Of a stretch of DNA of 64,000 bases, positions 28,244-37,952 are shown one piece after another. The stretch lies in NCBI RefSeq assembly GCF_000526915.1, contig NZ_JAGZ01000004.1:1-64000 (forward strand), in the 5' to 3' direction. Below the pieces are notes generated by a model, which had not been told where the DNA came from, did not search any database, and saw only the letters and a list, made by a program, of their open reading frames with translations. This DNA comes from Mycobacterium genavense ATCC 51234. Lineage in GTDB: Bacteria > Actinomycetota > Actinomycetes > Mycobacteriales > Mycobacteriaceae. The position numbers and the translations under genes are program-made. How positions within the stretch are numbered: position 1 is the first letter of the stretch; each line of letters opens with the position of its first letter.

Positions 28244-31075
28244 CTACAACCGTCCCTCACGGCGCAGCAGATCCTGCGCGGACAACCCGCCGCCGGCGCG
28301 ACGTCGCGGACGCGAATTGTCGCCATTGTCGCCGCGGGCGTTCATCTTCTCGGTGGCGGCGTCGGAGACGTCGTCGTCCGACCGCATCGCGGGCAGCGCG
28401 GTGGTGGGCTCGGCCGGGTCGGCGGTGCCCTCGCAATTGCCCGGGACCGGGATGGCCCGGGTCTGCCCGGCCGACGGCGGTGGTGCGGGGGTGGCCGGCG
28501 TCGCGGGGCGCGCGGTCTCGGGGTTGCCCTGCGCCGCGAAGCGCGTCGTCTTGGCTTCCGTCGGCTGGCTGGGCCGGGGCTGGGGCCGGGCGGCGGACGG
28601 GCCGGGCGGCAGCTCGCTGGCAGGGCGCGGCTCCGAAGGCTGCGGCCGCGACGGCTCGGGCGGCGCGCCCGGGTGGGTGGGGTCGTGCGGCGCCCGCGGT
28701 TTCGCGGCGACCAGGCTGGCCGCGACCGGCGGCCGGACGGCCCGACCGTTGACAGAGCTGCGCTTGCGCTCGTCGGGCAGGTCGATCTCGCCCAGGCCGA
28801 TCTTGTTCTGCAGGCGCCGGGCCCAGCGCGGGGCCCACCAGCAGTCGTCGCCGAGCAGTTTCATCACTGAGGGCACCAGGAACATCCGGACCACGGTCGC
28901 GTCCAGCAGCAGCGCCGCGGCCAAGCCGAACGCCAGGTACTTCATCATAACCAGGTCGGAGAACATGAACGAGCCGGCGACCACGGCGAGCACCAATGCG
29001 GCGGCGGTGATCAGCCGCCCGGTGGTCGCGGTACCGATCCGGATCGCCTCCGCGGTCGACATGCCGCGTTCGCGCGCCTCGACCATGCGGGAGACCAGGA
29101 ACACCTCGTAGTCGGTGGCCAGACCGAAGCCCACCGCGACGACCAGCGCGATCAGCACCACCATCAGCGGCGTCGGCGTGAAATTCAGCCACTTCGAGAA
29201 GTGCCCGTCGACGAAGATCCAGGTCAAAATGCCCAGTGTGGAGCCGAGGGTCAGCGCGCTCATCAGCGCGGCCTTGATCGGCAACACCACCGAGCCGAAT
29301 GCCAGGAACATCAGCAACAAGGTGGCGGACAGCAGCAGCACCAGCATCAGCGGCGCCTTGGCGAACAGGCTGTGGATGCTGTCCTGTTCCAGCGCCGGCG
29401 TGCCCCCGACCAGCAGGGTCAACCCCTTCGGCGGGCTGATCGCCCGCAGCTCGTTGATCTTCTTCTCGGCGTCGTTCTTGTTGACCAGGCCGTTCTGGAT
29501 CACCCGTACCGAGTCGTCCTTGGGCACGGTGGTCCCGTTCGGCCCGGCGACGCAGGGGTTGCCCGCGATGACCGGGCACGGGCGCTCCTCCCACGTCTTG
29601 TCGGTGAATCCGGTGATCCCCGAGATCCGGTTGCGGATGTCGGCGACCTGTTGGTCGGTGACCTTGCTGTGGTTGTTGCTCTTGATCACCACGGTCAGCT
29701 GCTCGGTCCGGTACCCGGGGAACTGCTTGTCGAAGTGTTCCTGGGCCATGCGCACGGGGTTGTCCGGCGGCAGGTACTTCTCGCTCATGCCGCCCAGCGA
29801 CAGGTTGCCCAGGGGGATGACCAGCAGGATCATCCCGACGGCGATCGGGATGGCGAACGCCAGCGGACGCTTCATCACCCAGTTGACCAGCTTGCCCCAG
29901 AAACCGGCCTCGACCTCTTCGCGGGTCTTGGTCTTCTGCAGCCGGTCGGCGAGCCAGTTGAGCGAGGCCCGCGAATACTTCCAGTTACGCAGGAAGGGCA
30001 CCCGGAACGCGGTCCGCACGCCCAGCGCGTCCACGTTGGCCCCGAGAATGCCCAGGCAGGCCGGTAGCAACGTGATCGACAGCAGCGCGGCAAGCCCCAC
30101 CGCCGCAAAGATCGCGTACGTCAGCGAGTGCACGAAGCCCTGCGGCAGCACCAGCAGGCTGGCGCTGGACGCGATGATGAGCAACGCCGAGAACACCACC
30201 GTGCGGCCCGCCGTCATCACCGTGCGCCGCACCGCGGCCTCGGTGTCGTAGCCCTCGGCGATCTCTTCGCGGAACCGGCTCACCACGAACAGGCCGTAGT
30301 CGATCGCGATACCGAAACCGATCAGCGAGACCACCGGCTGGGCGAAGAAGTGCACCGGGCCGAAGATGGCGGCGAACCGCAGGATGCCCAGCGATCCGGC
30401 AATGCTGAGCCCACCCACGATGACCGGTAGGCCGGCGGCCACCGCGCCGCCGAACACCAGGAACAGCACCACCGTGACCAGCGGGAGCCCCAGGTATTCC
30501 AGAAGTTTCTGGTCGCTGGCAATGGTGCCCGTCAGGGCGTTGGCGACGGGCTCCAGGCCGGCGAGTTCGACCTTGCCGCCGCCCAGCTTCTGCAGGGCGG
30601 GCTCGACGGCTTTGTAGTTGTTGAGGATGGTGTCGTCGTCGTCGCCCTTGAGCGGGATCGTGACGAAGGTGTGCTTGCGGTCCTCGGTCGCCATCCCCTT
30701 GATCTGGGCGTTCGGGGGCGCGGTGCCGGGCGCCAACGCCAGCCAGCCGGCCCAGCCGAGCACTTGGTCGGGGTGGTCCTTGACGAACTTGTTCAGTTCG
30801 TCGACGGTCTGCTGGCGCCACGCCGGGTCGTCGACGGTCTTGCCGTCGGGCGCGGTGAAGGTCGCCACGACCTGTGCGGTGCGGTCCCGGCCATAGGTCT
30901 TGTCGCCCAGAATCGAGGCCGTGACGGACTGGCTGCCGTCGTCGTAGAAACCGCTCTGCGTGACGTGTTTGCCCAGGCTCATCCCGAAGACGCCGCCGCC
31001 AAGGCACAGAGCCACCATCACCGCGATCACGATGTACCGGTAGCGGTACACGGTTCGACCCCACCAGGCGAACAC
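28244..31075 (-). CDS. mmpL3: Trehalose monomycolate transporter MmpL3
   Basis: The 943-aa RND transporter, essential in mycobacteria, flips trehalose monomycolate for outer-membrane assembly and is the target of several inhibitors. Both proton-relay Asp-Tyr pairs are present (FGIAIDYGLFVVSRFREE and GFGLATDYEVFLVSRM), as are two periplasmic porter domains and a long cytoplasmic tail rich in Pro/Arg (from about residue 730) ending LSAQDLLRREGRL. Length is within one residue of the M. tuberculosis protein. GTG 31075 gives VFAWWGRTVYRYRY. It lies 52 bp downstream of Rv0207c and is probably cotranscribed with trmB-Rv0207c. No lesion, as expected for an essential gene. Confidence 0.97.
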   Translation of the reverse strand: MFAWWGRTVYRYRYIVIAVMVALCLGGGVFGMSLGKHVTQSGFYDDGSQSVTASILGDKTYGRDRTAQVVATFTAPDGKTVDDPAWRQQTVDELNKFVKDHPDQVLGWAGWLALAPGTAPPNAQIKGMATEDRKHTFVTIPLKGDDDDTILNNYKAVEPALQKLGGGKVELAGLEPVANALTGTIASDQKLLEYLGLPLVTVVLFLVFGGAVAAGLPVIVGGLSIAGSLGILRFAAIFGPVHFFAQPVVSLIGFGIAIDYGLFVVSRFREEIAEGYDTEAAVRRTVMTAGRTVVFSALLIIASSASLLVLPQGFVHSLTYAIFAAVGLAALLSITLLPACLGILGANVDALGVRTAFRVPFLRNWKYSRASLNWLADRLQKTKTREEVEAGFWGKLVNWVMKRPLAFAIPIAVGMILLVIPLGNLSLGGMSEKYLPPDNPVRMAQEHFDKQFPGYRTEQLTVVIKSNNHSKVTDQQVADIRNRISGITGFTDKTWEERPCPVIAGNPCVAGPNGTTVPKDDSVRVIQNGLVNKNDAEKKINELRAISPPKGLTLLVGGTPALEQDSIHSLFAKAPLMLVLLLSATLLLMFLAFGSVVLPIKAALMSALTLGSTLGILTWIFVDGHFSKWLNFTPTPLMVVLIALVVAVGFGLATDYEVFLVSRMVEARERGMSTAEAIRIGTATTGRLITAAALVLAVVAGSFMFSDLVMMKYLAFGLAAALLLDATVVRMFLVPSVMKLLGDDCWWAPRWARRLQNKIGLGEIDLPDERKRSSVNGRAVRPPVAASLVAAKPRAPHDPTHPGAPPEPSRPQPSEPRPASELPPGPSAARPQPRPSQPTEAKTTRFAAQGNPETARPATPATPAPPPSAGQTRAIPVPGNCEGTADPAEPTTALPAMRSDDDVSDAATEKMNARGDNGDNSRPRRRAGGGLSAQDLLRREGRL

Positions 31076-31127
31076 GTAAGCTCCTTACTGGATCACTAGC
31101 AGCGACCCGCGCATCGGTTTTCCAGTG

Positions 31128-31853
31128 TCACACACGCGTGGTCAAGAGCGCGGACAGCGGCCGGAACGGCTGCAGCCACGCTCCCCGGTCGGGCAGCGAA
31201 TCGAGGCCGATTCGCGGCAGCGGTTCCCGGAAAACACCTTCGATGTCTTCCAGATCAACGAAGTCCAAGGTATCCGACGCTAGTGCCCAACTCGCATGTT
31301 CGCGAAATCCGATCACTTGGACGGGGGTCGGGTCACCGACCCCGGCGCGGGCGATCTCCTCCAGCGGCTGGCGGAACGCCTGACCGTCGGCGGAGGCCAC
31401 CACCAGCGCCGCGAGCCCTTCTTGCCGCCGCAGTTCGATGTGGGCCAGCATGTCCCGGTCGACATCGCTGTCTTCATCTATTTTCGGCTTGGCGAAGACC
31501 GCGAACCCCACGTTACGCAACGCGTCCACCCAGGGTCGAACGACTTCGGCGCTGCCCGGGGCGATGTTGGTGAACACCGTGGCCTCGGGTTCGACCACGA
31601 CGCCGGGACGGGCGGCGCTGACCTCCGCGGTGCGGGTCAGCAGCCACCGGCCCAGCGCATCGAAGCGCGGGCGTTCCAAAGCGGTGGGTCGACGGCCCAG
31701 GATGGAGCCGAGGCCCATGTCGAGGTTGGGGGCGTCCCACACCAGCAGCACGCGCCGCGGCGCGGCAGCGAAGCCGTCCAGGTCATCCGACGGCGTCACC
31801 GGCGAGGTGTCGCCGGCGGGCGAGGCCGTTTCTTCAGCGAGGCTCATATTCAT
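31128..31853 (-). CDS. NYN-domain (PIN-like) protein (Rv0207c ortholog)
   Basis: The 241-aa protein carries NYN-type motifs: VLLVWDAPNLDMGLGSILG with the first acidic residue, KIDEDSDVDRDMLAHIEL in the middle, and LVVASADGQAFRQPLEEIA near the end, matching the acidic cluster of PIN/NYN ribonucleases. ATG 31853 overlaps the trmB stop (ATGA) and gives the M. tuberculosis length; an in-frame start at 31970 would run far into trmB and is rejected. Conserved position between trmB and mmpL3 suggests an operon. Ribonuclease activity is inferred from the fold only. Confidence 0.87.
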   Translation of the reverse strand: MNMSLAEETASPAGDTSPVTPSDDLDGFAAAPRRVLLVWDAPNLDMGLGSILGRRPTALERPRFDALGRWLLTRTAEVSAARPGVVVEPEATVFTNIAPGSAEVVRPWVDALRNVGFAVFAKPKIDEDSDVDRDMLAHIELRRQEGLAALVVASADGQAFRQPLEEIARAGVGDPTPVQVIGFREHASWALASDTLDFVDLEDIEGVFREPLPRIGLDSLPDRGAWLQPFRPLSALLTTRV

Positions 31854-32650
31854 CGTCTTTTCCAGATGAACTCGGATATGGAGCTGCCCACTGCCTGGGC
31901 TTTCAGCTCGTATTTGGTCGTCGAGCGCGCGGTCGAGATCGGCAGGTCGCTGCCGGGATCGACGCGACACAGTCGCGGTTCGGCGTCGCCTACCTCGGCC
32001 ATCTGCTCGGCATAGCCCGGGTGGTCGGTCGCCGCGTGCAGGACACCACCAGGGAGTAGCCGGTCAGCGATCAGGCCAACCGTGGCCGGCTGCAGGAAGC
32101 GGCGCTTGTGGTGGCGGGCCTTGGGCCACGGGTCGGGGAAGTAGAGCCGAAACCCGGTCAGCGAAGCCGGTGCGATCAGATACTGCAGCACGTCGATCCC
32201 GTTGCCGCGGATCAGCCGGATATTGTCGACCTGCTCGCGCTCGATCGCGCACAGCAGCTGCGCCAGGCCGCGCCGGTACACCTCCACCGCGACCACGTCG
32301 ATGTCGGGTTCTTCGCGGGCCATCGCCAGCGTCGAGGTGCCGCTGCCGCAGCCGATCTCGAGCACCAGCGGCGCCTCCCGGCCGAACCAGGCCGCAGTGT
32401 CCAGCGGTTCGAAACGCCGCGGGATCTCGGAGCGGCCCAGCCTCGGCCACAGTCGCTCCCAGGTCTCGCGCTGGCCGTCGGACAGCGTGGAACGCCGGGA
32501 ACGGAAGCCGGTGGCGGGCAGATAGCCCCGTCCGGGGGCGCCCGAACCGTCCGGGTCCGACCCGGGCGTCAGGCCTTCTTCGGTGTCCAGGCCGGCTCCC
32601 ACCTCCACCGGTGCATCGGGACACGTCCCGACCCCGGGTTGCGCATGCAT
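31850..32650 (-). CDS. trmB: tRNA (guanine-N7-)-methyltransferase TrmB
   Basis: The 266-aa enzyme methylates G46 of tRNA with SAM. Motif I is VLEIGCGSGTSTLAMAREEP, the family hallmark RLYFPDPWPKARHHKRRFLQ is present, and the C-terminal ATDHPGYAEQM segment is typical. ATG 32650 (MHAQPGVG) was chosen to match the remembered M. tuberculosis N-terminus; an in-frame TTG at 32710 would add 20 residues. The first 70 residues are a poorly conserved, proline-rich extension common to mycobacterial TrmB. It is first in the trmB-Rv0207c-mmpL3 unit. Confidence 0.92.
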   Translation of the reverse strand: MHAQPGVGTCPDAPVEVGAGLDTEEGLTPGSDPDGSGAPGRGYLPATGFRSRRSTLSDGQRETWERLWPRLGRSEIPRRFEPLDTAAWFGREAPLVLEIGCGSGTSTLAMAREEPDIDVVAVEVYRRGLAQLLCAIEREQVDNIRLIRGNGIDVLQYLIAPASLTGFRLYFPDPWPKARHHKRRFLQPATVGLIADRLLPGGVLHAATDHPGYAEQMAEVGDAEPRLCRVDPGSDLPISTARSTTKYELKAQAVGSSISEFIWKRR

Positions 32651-32710
32651 TTGTCCATGGTGGCCTATGAATCCCCGATGTAGCCGCCCCTGGTCCAGAT
32701 TGATACCCAA

Positions 32711-32726
32711 CAGTTGACTTCAACTG
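32711..32726. promoter_or_regulatory. Short inverted repeat in the trmB-Rv0209 divergent region
   Basis: CAGTTG-ACTT-CAACTG is a perfect 6-bp inverted repeat with a 4-nt spacer and contains a TTGACT that could serve as a -35 element for Rv0209. It lies in the 204-bp divergent promoter region. Regulatory meaning is inferred. Confidence 0.35.
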
Positions 32727-32854
32727 GTAACAGATAGACGGTGGTTCGCAACTCGAAGACGCAAGTGCCACTATGCGGTGGGGCCGGATCGTCGGCAAGG
32801 CAAACAGGCTCGGCACCGGCGACGGCCCCGCATGCGACGGGAGCAACGCCGGCA

Positions 32855-33925
32855 GTGGGGCGCCGGCCGATCGGATCGAGCAGGCAAGCAATGAAGGTGC
32901 GGGGGAGCCACGCATTCGTTGACGAGCTGGAGCGATTTGCTGCCGAATGCGACGACGCGCGGGTGAACGCGATTGCCGAGCGGGTTCTCGCGCCGCTGCG
33001 GGTGGCGGTGCGCGGACGGGCCGGGGCCGGTCGCGGCACCGTGGCCCGCGCCCTGGCGCACCCGGAAAGCCCGGCCGCAATCACGTTGATGCCGGCCGCC
33101 AGCGACGCCGACGTCGTCGGCCAGGTCCTCGCCGAAGTGGTCAAACCCGAGGACGCCGACGCGATCGCGGCTGCCGGGTGCCCGGTGCTGGCGGTGCTCA
33201 ACAAGGCCGACCTGGGCGGCTCGCTGTCGGGTCGCACCGGGTACGGGCCGCTGCAGGCCGCGCGCACCCGATGCGCGCGGCTGGGCAAGGTCGTCGGTGT
33301 CCCGGTCGAACCGATCAGCGCTTTGCTGGCCGTCGCCGCGGTCGAGGGGTTCGCCGCGGCGTCGTGGGCGGCGCTGCGGACGCTGGCCGACCATCCCGGT
33401 TGCCTGGACGGCTCGTTCGAGGACTTCGTCGCGGCTGACAACCCCGTGCCGACGCGGGCGCGGCTGCGGCTGCTGGACACCCTGGACCTGTTCGGCACCG
33501 CGCTGGGCATCGCCGCAATTCGCCGGGGCGGTACGGAACCGCAGGTCCGGGCACTGCTGCGCCGGGTCAGCGGCATCGACGCGGTGCTGGCCCGGTTGTC
33601 GGCGCTCGGCGCCGAGGTGCGCTACCGACGGGTGCTGGCGGCCACCGTGGAGCTGGAGGCGCTGGCCGTCGGCCGCTCGATCGGGGAGCGGATCAGCGAA
33701 TTCCTGTCCCGCGACGACACCGTGCTGGCGCGGATGGCCGCGGCGATCGAGGTGGCCGAGGCGGCGGGGCTGGACGCCGGTGCCGGGGGCGATGCGGCCG
33801 GGCACCTGGCCCGGGCGGCGCGGTGGCAGCGGTACGGCCGCGAATCAGCCGGCGAGTTGCACCGGGCCTGCGGTGCGGACATCGCCCGGGGATCGCTGCG
33901 GCTGTGGGCGCGGGAGTCGTCATGA
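32855..33925 (+). CDS. GTPase-like protein with degenerate P-loop (Rv0209 ortholog)
   Basis: The 356-aa protein has a degenerate P-loop (LRVAVRGRAGAGRGTVARAL, Arg where Lys is expected), a G4-like motif NKAD in CPVLAVLNKADLGG, and a helical second half (about 200-350). This is a GTPase-like or dynamin-related layout. GTG 32855 follows CGGGAGC and gives a length near that of the M. tuberculosis protein; ATG 32891 (MKVRGSHAFVDELERF) is an equally plausible start. Its stop overlaps the ATG of Rv0210 by 4 bp, so the two are coupled, as expected for partners that may form a hetero-oligomer. Function unknown. Confidence 0.8.
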   Translation: MGRRPIGSSRQAMKVRGSHAFVDELERFAAECDDARVNAIAERVLAPLRVAVRGRAGAGRGTVARALAHPESPAAITLMPAASDADVVGQVLAEVVKPEDADAIAAAGCPVLAVLNKADLGGSLSGRTGYGPLQAARTRCARLGKVVGVPVEPISALLAVAAVEGFAAASWAALRTLADHPGCLDGSFEDFVAADNPVPTRARLRLLDTLDLFGTALGIAAIRRGGTEPQVRALLRRVSGIDAVLARLSALGAEVRYRRVLAATVELEALAVGRSIGERISEFLSRDDTVLARMAAAIEVAEAAGLDAGAGGDAAGHLARAARWQRYGRESAGELHRACGADIARGSLRLWARESS

Positions 33926-35460
33926 GCAAACAGGCGTCGGGTGCGGCCGAGGTCGACGAGCTGGTGGCGGCGATCGGGCCGCGGCTGGATCCGCCGGCCA
34001 TCACCCGCCGCGACGTGGTGTTGGTGACCGGCCCGTGGATGGCCGGTGTGACCGGGGTGGCCACCGCGCTCAGCGAGCGGCTGCCCGAGCACAAGTTCGT
34101 CGAGTCGACCGATCTGCAGCCCGGCGAGGCGCCGACGGCGGTGATGTTCGTCGTCTCGGCGGCCGCCGAACTCACCGCATCGGACTGTGCCCTGCTCGAC
34201 GCGGCCTGCGAGCACACCGACGTGCTGGTCGCGGTGGTCTCCAAGATCGACGTGCACCGGGCCTGGCGCGACGTGCTCGGCGCCAACCGCGACGCACTGG
34301 CCGCGCACGCGCCGCGCTACGCCCGGGTGCCGTGGGTCGGTGTGGCCGCCGCGCCCGAGCTGGGCGAGCCCCAGCTGGACGAACTGGTCGACACCGTCGC
34401 GGCGCAACTCGCCGCCCCGGACGTCGCACGACGAAACCGGTTGCGGGCCTGGGAATCCTGGCTGCAAACGGTCGCGCAGCGGTTCGACCGCGACGCGGAC
34501 GGCGCCGGGCGGCGGGCCCGGGTCGACGCGCTGCGTGAGGAGCGCAGCACCGCCCTGCGTGAGCGCCGGCAGGCGAAATCCGAGCGCACCATCCGGATGC
34601 GCAGCCAGACCCAGCAGACGCGGGTGCAGCTGTCGCACTTCGCGCTCAACCGGTGCTCGTCGGTGCGCAGCGAGCTGCAGTCCGACGTGGCGCGGCTGCC
34701 CCGGCGGGACATGGCCGGATTCGAGGCGCACGCGCGCGGCCGGGCCGCCGAGGTGGTCAGCGAGGTCGACGAGGGCACCACCACCCAGCTCGACGACGTC
34801 GCACGCGAGCTGGAGGTGCCGTTGCAGTTACCGCCCGTCGAGCAGCTGCCCTCGGTCGACGTCGCGCCCCCGCCGCTGAGATCCCGGCGGCAGGAGACCT
34901 GGCTGATGCTGCTGCTGGGCGTCGGGTTCGGGGTGGGCGTCGCGCTGACGCTGTCCCGGCTGCTGGCCGGCGTGGCCCAGCGGCTGAATCCGGCGCTGCA
35001 GATCGCCGGCGCCGTGCTGTGCGTGGCCTTCGGTCTGGCGGTCACCGTGCTGGTGGTCAAACTGCGCGCCCTGCTGCACGACCGGTCGTTGCTGGACCGC
35101 TGGACCGGTGATCTGACGTCGTCGCTGCGCTCGGTCGTCGAGGAGCTGGTGGCGACCCGCGTGCTGGCCGCCGAGTCGGCGCTGAGCACGGGGCTGCTCG
35201 CACGCGACGAGGCCGAGAACACGCGGGTGTCGGAGCAGGTCAGCGCGATCGACACCGAACTGCGCGAGCACGCCATCGCCGCGGCTCGCGCCGCCGCGGC
35301 CCGGGACCGGGAAATGCCCACCGTTCGGGCGGCGCTGGACTTGGTACGTGCAGAACTCGGCGAACCGGGTATTCCTGCACCCGATGGCCCCGCGCCCGAC
35401 ACCGGCGGGCCAGAAAACACCAAATCGGCCCCGAGGAGCGCGGATGAGAAAAATTCGTGA
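33922..35460 (+). CDS. Dynamin-like/GTPase-like membrane protein (Rv0210 ortholog)
   Basis: The 512-aa protein starts with a GTPase-like domain: a P-loop remnant VVLVTGPWMAGVTGVATALS and a G4-like SKID in VLVAVVSKIDVHRAWRD. Residues about 180-310 are Arg/Glu/Gln-rich and likely a coiled stalk. Two adjacent membrane helices follow (ETWLMLLLGVGFGVGVALTL and ALQIAGAVLCVAFGLAVTVL), then a further helical tail. The order GTPase, stalk, paired membrane segment resembles bacterial dynamin-like proteins, which often occur as tandem pairs. ATG 33922 overlaps the Rv0209 stop. It may act in membrane remodelling, but no family assignment is certain. Intact. Confidence 0.82.
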   Translation: MSKQASGAAEVDELVAAIGPRLDPPAITRRDVVLVTGPWMAGVTGVATALSERLPEHKFVESTDLQPGEAPTAVMFVVSAAAELTASDCALLDAACEHTDVLVAVVSKIDVHRAWRDVLGANRDALAAHAPRYARVPWVGVAAAPELGEPQLDELVDTVAAQLAAPDVARRNRLRAWESWLQTVAQRFDRDADGAGRRARVDALREERSTALRERRQAKSERTIRMRSQTQQTRVQLSHFALNRCSSVRSELQSDVARLPRRDMAGFEAHARGRAAEVVSEVDEGTTTQLDDVARELEVPLQLPPVEQLPSVDVAPPPLRSRRQETWLMLLLGVGFGVGVALTLSRLLAGVAQRLNPALQIAGAVLCVAFGLAVTVLVVKLRALLHDRSLLDRWTGDLTSSLRSVVEELVATRVLAAESALSTGLLARDEAENTRVSEQVSAIDTELREHAIAAARAAAARDREMPTVRAALDLVRAELGEPGIPAPDGPAPDTGGPENTKSAPRSADEKNS

Positions 35461-35638
35461 CCGTTTGATCGCTTCTGAATCGTTGTTGTGAGAAGGCTTA
35501 TACCCGCCCGGGCCTTCCCCAGCAAGTGGATCACGATAACCTGTAGCTAACGCCACCATGTCAATATCTGTGTGGGCGACCGCATACGCGAACACCAATT
35601 TGCGCCCACGCGTACGGAGATGAATTCAGGAGAGTTCG

Positions 35639-37465
35639 ATGACCTCAGCGAACATTCCCGGTCTGGACAACGCACCCACCAATCATCGTGGGCTGTTGGC
35701 GTGGGTAGAGGAGGTCGCCGAGCTGACCCAGCCCGACCGGGTGGTGTTCGCTGACGGCTCCGACGAGGAGTTCAACCGGCTCGCCGAGCAGCTGGTCGAG
35801 GCCGGCACCCTGAAGAAGCTGAACGAGAAGAAGCGTCCCAACTCCTACCTGGCGCTGTCCGACCCGTCCGACGTGGCGCGCGTGGAATCCCGGACCTTCA
35901 TCTGCTCGGAGCGCGAGGCCGACGCCGGCCCGACCAACAACTGGATGGACCCGACCGAGATGCGGTCGACGCTGAACGACCTGTACCGCGGCTGCATGCG
36001 CGGTCGGACCATGTGGGTGGTGCCGTTCTGCATGGGACCGCTCGGTGCCGACGACCCGAAGCTGGGCGTGGAGATCACCGACTCCAAGTACGTCGTCATG
36101 TCGATGAAGGTGATGACCCGGATGGGCAAGGCGGCGCTGGAGAAGATCGGCGACGACGGATTCTTCGTCAAGGCGCTGCACTCGGTGGGCGCGCCGCTGG
36201 AGCCGGGGCAGAAAGACGTGCCGTGGCCGTGCAGTGACACCAAGTACATCACCCACTTCCCGGAGACCCGCGAAATCATGAGCTACGGGTCGGGTTACGG
36301 CGGTAACGCGTTGCTGGGCAAGAAGTGCTACTCGCTGCGTATCGCTTCGGCGATGGCCCACGACGAGGGCTGGCTCGCCGAGCACATGCTGATCCTCAAG
36401 CTGATCTCCCCGGAGAACAAGGCCTACTACTTCGCCGCCGCGTTCCCGTCGGCGTGCGGCAAGACCAACCTCGCGATGCTGCAGCCGACCATCCCGGGCT
36501 GGCGCGCCGAGACCCTCGGCGACGACATCGCCTGGATGCGGTTCGGCAAGGACGGCCGGCTCTACGCGGTCAACCCCGAGTTCGGCTTCTTCGGCGTCGC
36601 GCCGGGCACCAACTGGAAGTCCAACCCGAACGCGATGCGCACGATGGAGGCCGGCAACACCGTCTTCACCAACGTCGCGCTGACCGACGACGGCGACGTG
36701 TGGTGGGAGGGCCTGGAGGGCGACCCGCAGCACCTGATCGACTGGAAGGGCCGCGACTGGACACCCGACTCCGACGAGAAGGCCGCGCACCCGAACTCCC
36801 GCTACTGCACCCCGATGTCGCAGTGCCCGATCCTGGCGCCCGAGTGGGACGACCCGCAGGGGGTGCCGATTTCCGGCATCCTGTTCGGCGCGCGCCGCAA
36901 GACGACGGTGCCGCTGGTGACGCAGGCCCGCGACTGGCAGCACGGCGTCTTCATGGGCGCCACGATGGGCAGCGAGCAGACCGCCGCCGCCGAGGGCAAG
37001 GTCGGCACCGTGCGCCGCGACCCGATGGCCATGCTGCCGTTCCTGGGCTACCACGTCGGTGACTACTTCCAGCACTGGATCGACCTGGGCAAGAACTCCG
37101 ACGAGTCCAAGCTGCCCAAGGTTTTCTTCGTCAACTGGTTCCGCCGCGACTCCGACGGTGGCTTCCTGTGGCCGGGCTTCGGCGAGAACAGCCGGGTGCT
37201 CAAGTGGATCGTCGACCGCATCGAACACCAGGCCGGCGGCCAGGACACCCCGATCGGCATCGTGCCCACGGCCGACGACCTGGACCTCGACGGGCTCGAC
37301 ATCCAGGGCGGGGACGTGGCCAAGGCGCTGGCGGTCAACCCGGCCGAGTGGCGCGAGGAGATCCCGCTGATCGAGGAATGGTTCGAGTTCGTCGGCGACA
37401 AGCTGCCCACCGGCGTGCGCGACGAATTCGAGTCGCTCAAGCAGCGGCTGGCCGAGTCCGACTAG
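35639..37465 (+). CDS. pckA: Phosphoenolpyruvate carboxykinase (GTP)
   Basis: The 608-aa GTP-dependent PEPCK converts oxaloacetate and GTP to PEP, the first step of gluconeogenesis that mycobacteria need when growing on fatty acids. The P-loop [12 protein letters not shown] carries the reactive Cys273, and [28 protein letters not shown] and [16 protein letters not shown] are family motifs. ATG 35639 has a strong AGGAGAG ribosome-binding site five bases upstream. It stands alone, with a 178-bp leader region before it and a strong intrinsic terminator after it. In H37Rv nadR and Rv0213c follow; they are replaced here. Confidence 0.97.
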   Translation: MTSANIPGLDNAPTNHRGLLAWVEEVAELTQPDRVVFADGSDEEFNRLAEQLVEAGTLKKLNEKKRPNSYLALSDPSDVARVESRTFICSEREADAGPTNNWMDPTEMRSTLNDLYRGCMRGRTMWVVPFCMGPLGADDPKLGVEITDSKYVVMSMKVMTRMGKAALEKIGDDGFFVKALHSVGAPLEPGQKDVPWPCSDTKYITHFPETREIMSYGSGYGGNALLGKKCYSLRIASAMAHDEGWLAEHMLILKLISPENKAYYFAAAFPSACGKTNLAMLQPTIPGWRAETLGDDIAWMRFGKDGRLYAVNPEFGFFGVAPGTNWKSNPNAMRTMEAGNTVFTNVALTDDGDVWWEGLEGDPQHLIDWKGRDWTPDSDEKAAHPNSRYCTPMSQCPILAPEWDDPQGVPISGILFGARRKTTVPLVTQARDWQHGVFMGATMGSEQTAAAEGKVGTVRRDPMAMLPFLGYHVGDYFQHWIDLGKNSDESKLPKVFFVNWFRRDSDGGFLWPGFGENSRVLKWIVDRIEHQAGGQDTPIGIVPTADDLDLDGLDIQGGDVAKALAVNPAEWREEIPLIEEWFEFVGDKLPTGVRDEFESLKQRLAESD

Positions 37466-37482
37466 GGCGAGCCGAAACTTCG

Positions 37483-37521
37483 AATCGGGCTGGCGCGCAA
37501 GTCGCGCCGGCCCGATTTTTT
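37483..37521 (+). terminator. Intrinsic terminator of pckA
   Basis: A 15-bp stem (left arm 37483-37497, right arm 37503-37517, one G-U pair) with a 5-nt CAAGT loop runs into a six-T tract. This is a textbook rho-independent terminator, unusually complete for a mycobacterium. Confidence 0.88.
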
Positions 37522-37605
37522 GTGGGCAAAAGGCGACAGGCAGTTGTTTGGAACGGCATGCTTCGGTCTATTAATAGCTAACACTGGAATCCTGGAAAGG
37601 CGACG

Positions 37606-37896
37606 ATGAACTCAACGAAAACCTCCGCGCTCACGATTGTGGTTGCGGCAGCGGGAATTCTGTTCAGCGGGTGCTCGGCGTCGCAGGTGATCAACACCGG
37701 CGGCGACACCAAGTGCAAGGACTTAACCACCCAGGACGAGAAGAATCAGAACGACGAAGTCAGCAAAATGCTGAAGGACAAGAGCGGTCAAGACCCGAAC
37801 AATCTGGAGATTTCCGCGACGCGGCTGTCCGCGCAGACCTACTGCCAGACCGTCGGCAAGCCGGACAGCAAGATCTCCGAGGCGCCGCACGGCTGA
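37606..37896 (+). CDS. Small predicted lipoprotein, HdeA-like two-cysteine domain
   Basis: The 96-aa protein has a signal peptide with a lipobox-like FSGC (Cys23) after a hydrophobic stretch ALTIVVAAAGILF. The mature part has two cysteines (in DTKCKDLT and SAQTYCQTV) about 43 residues apart, flanking charged helices. This pattern fits small acid-stress chaperone (HdeA-like) proteins found in several mycobacteria, but the match is by pattern only. ATG 37606 follows TGGAAAGGCG. It is not present at this position in H37Rv. The next gene, also a predicted lipoprotein, starts 57 bp later, so they may be cotranscribed. Confidence 0.68.
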   Translation: MNSTKTSALTIVVAAAGILFSGCSASQVINTGGDTKCKDLTTQDEKNQNDEVSKMLKDKSGQDPNNLEISATRLSAQTYCQTVGKPDSKISEAPHG

Positions 37897-37952
37897 CGCT
37901 CGCCTACCAGCGCAAGTTGCGCGCCGCAGGCGCCGCTGCAGATCCTCGAGGC

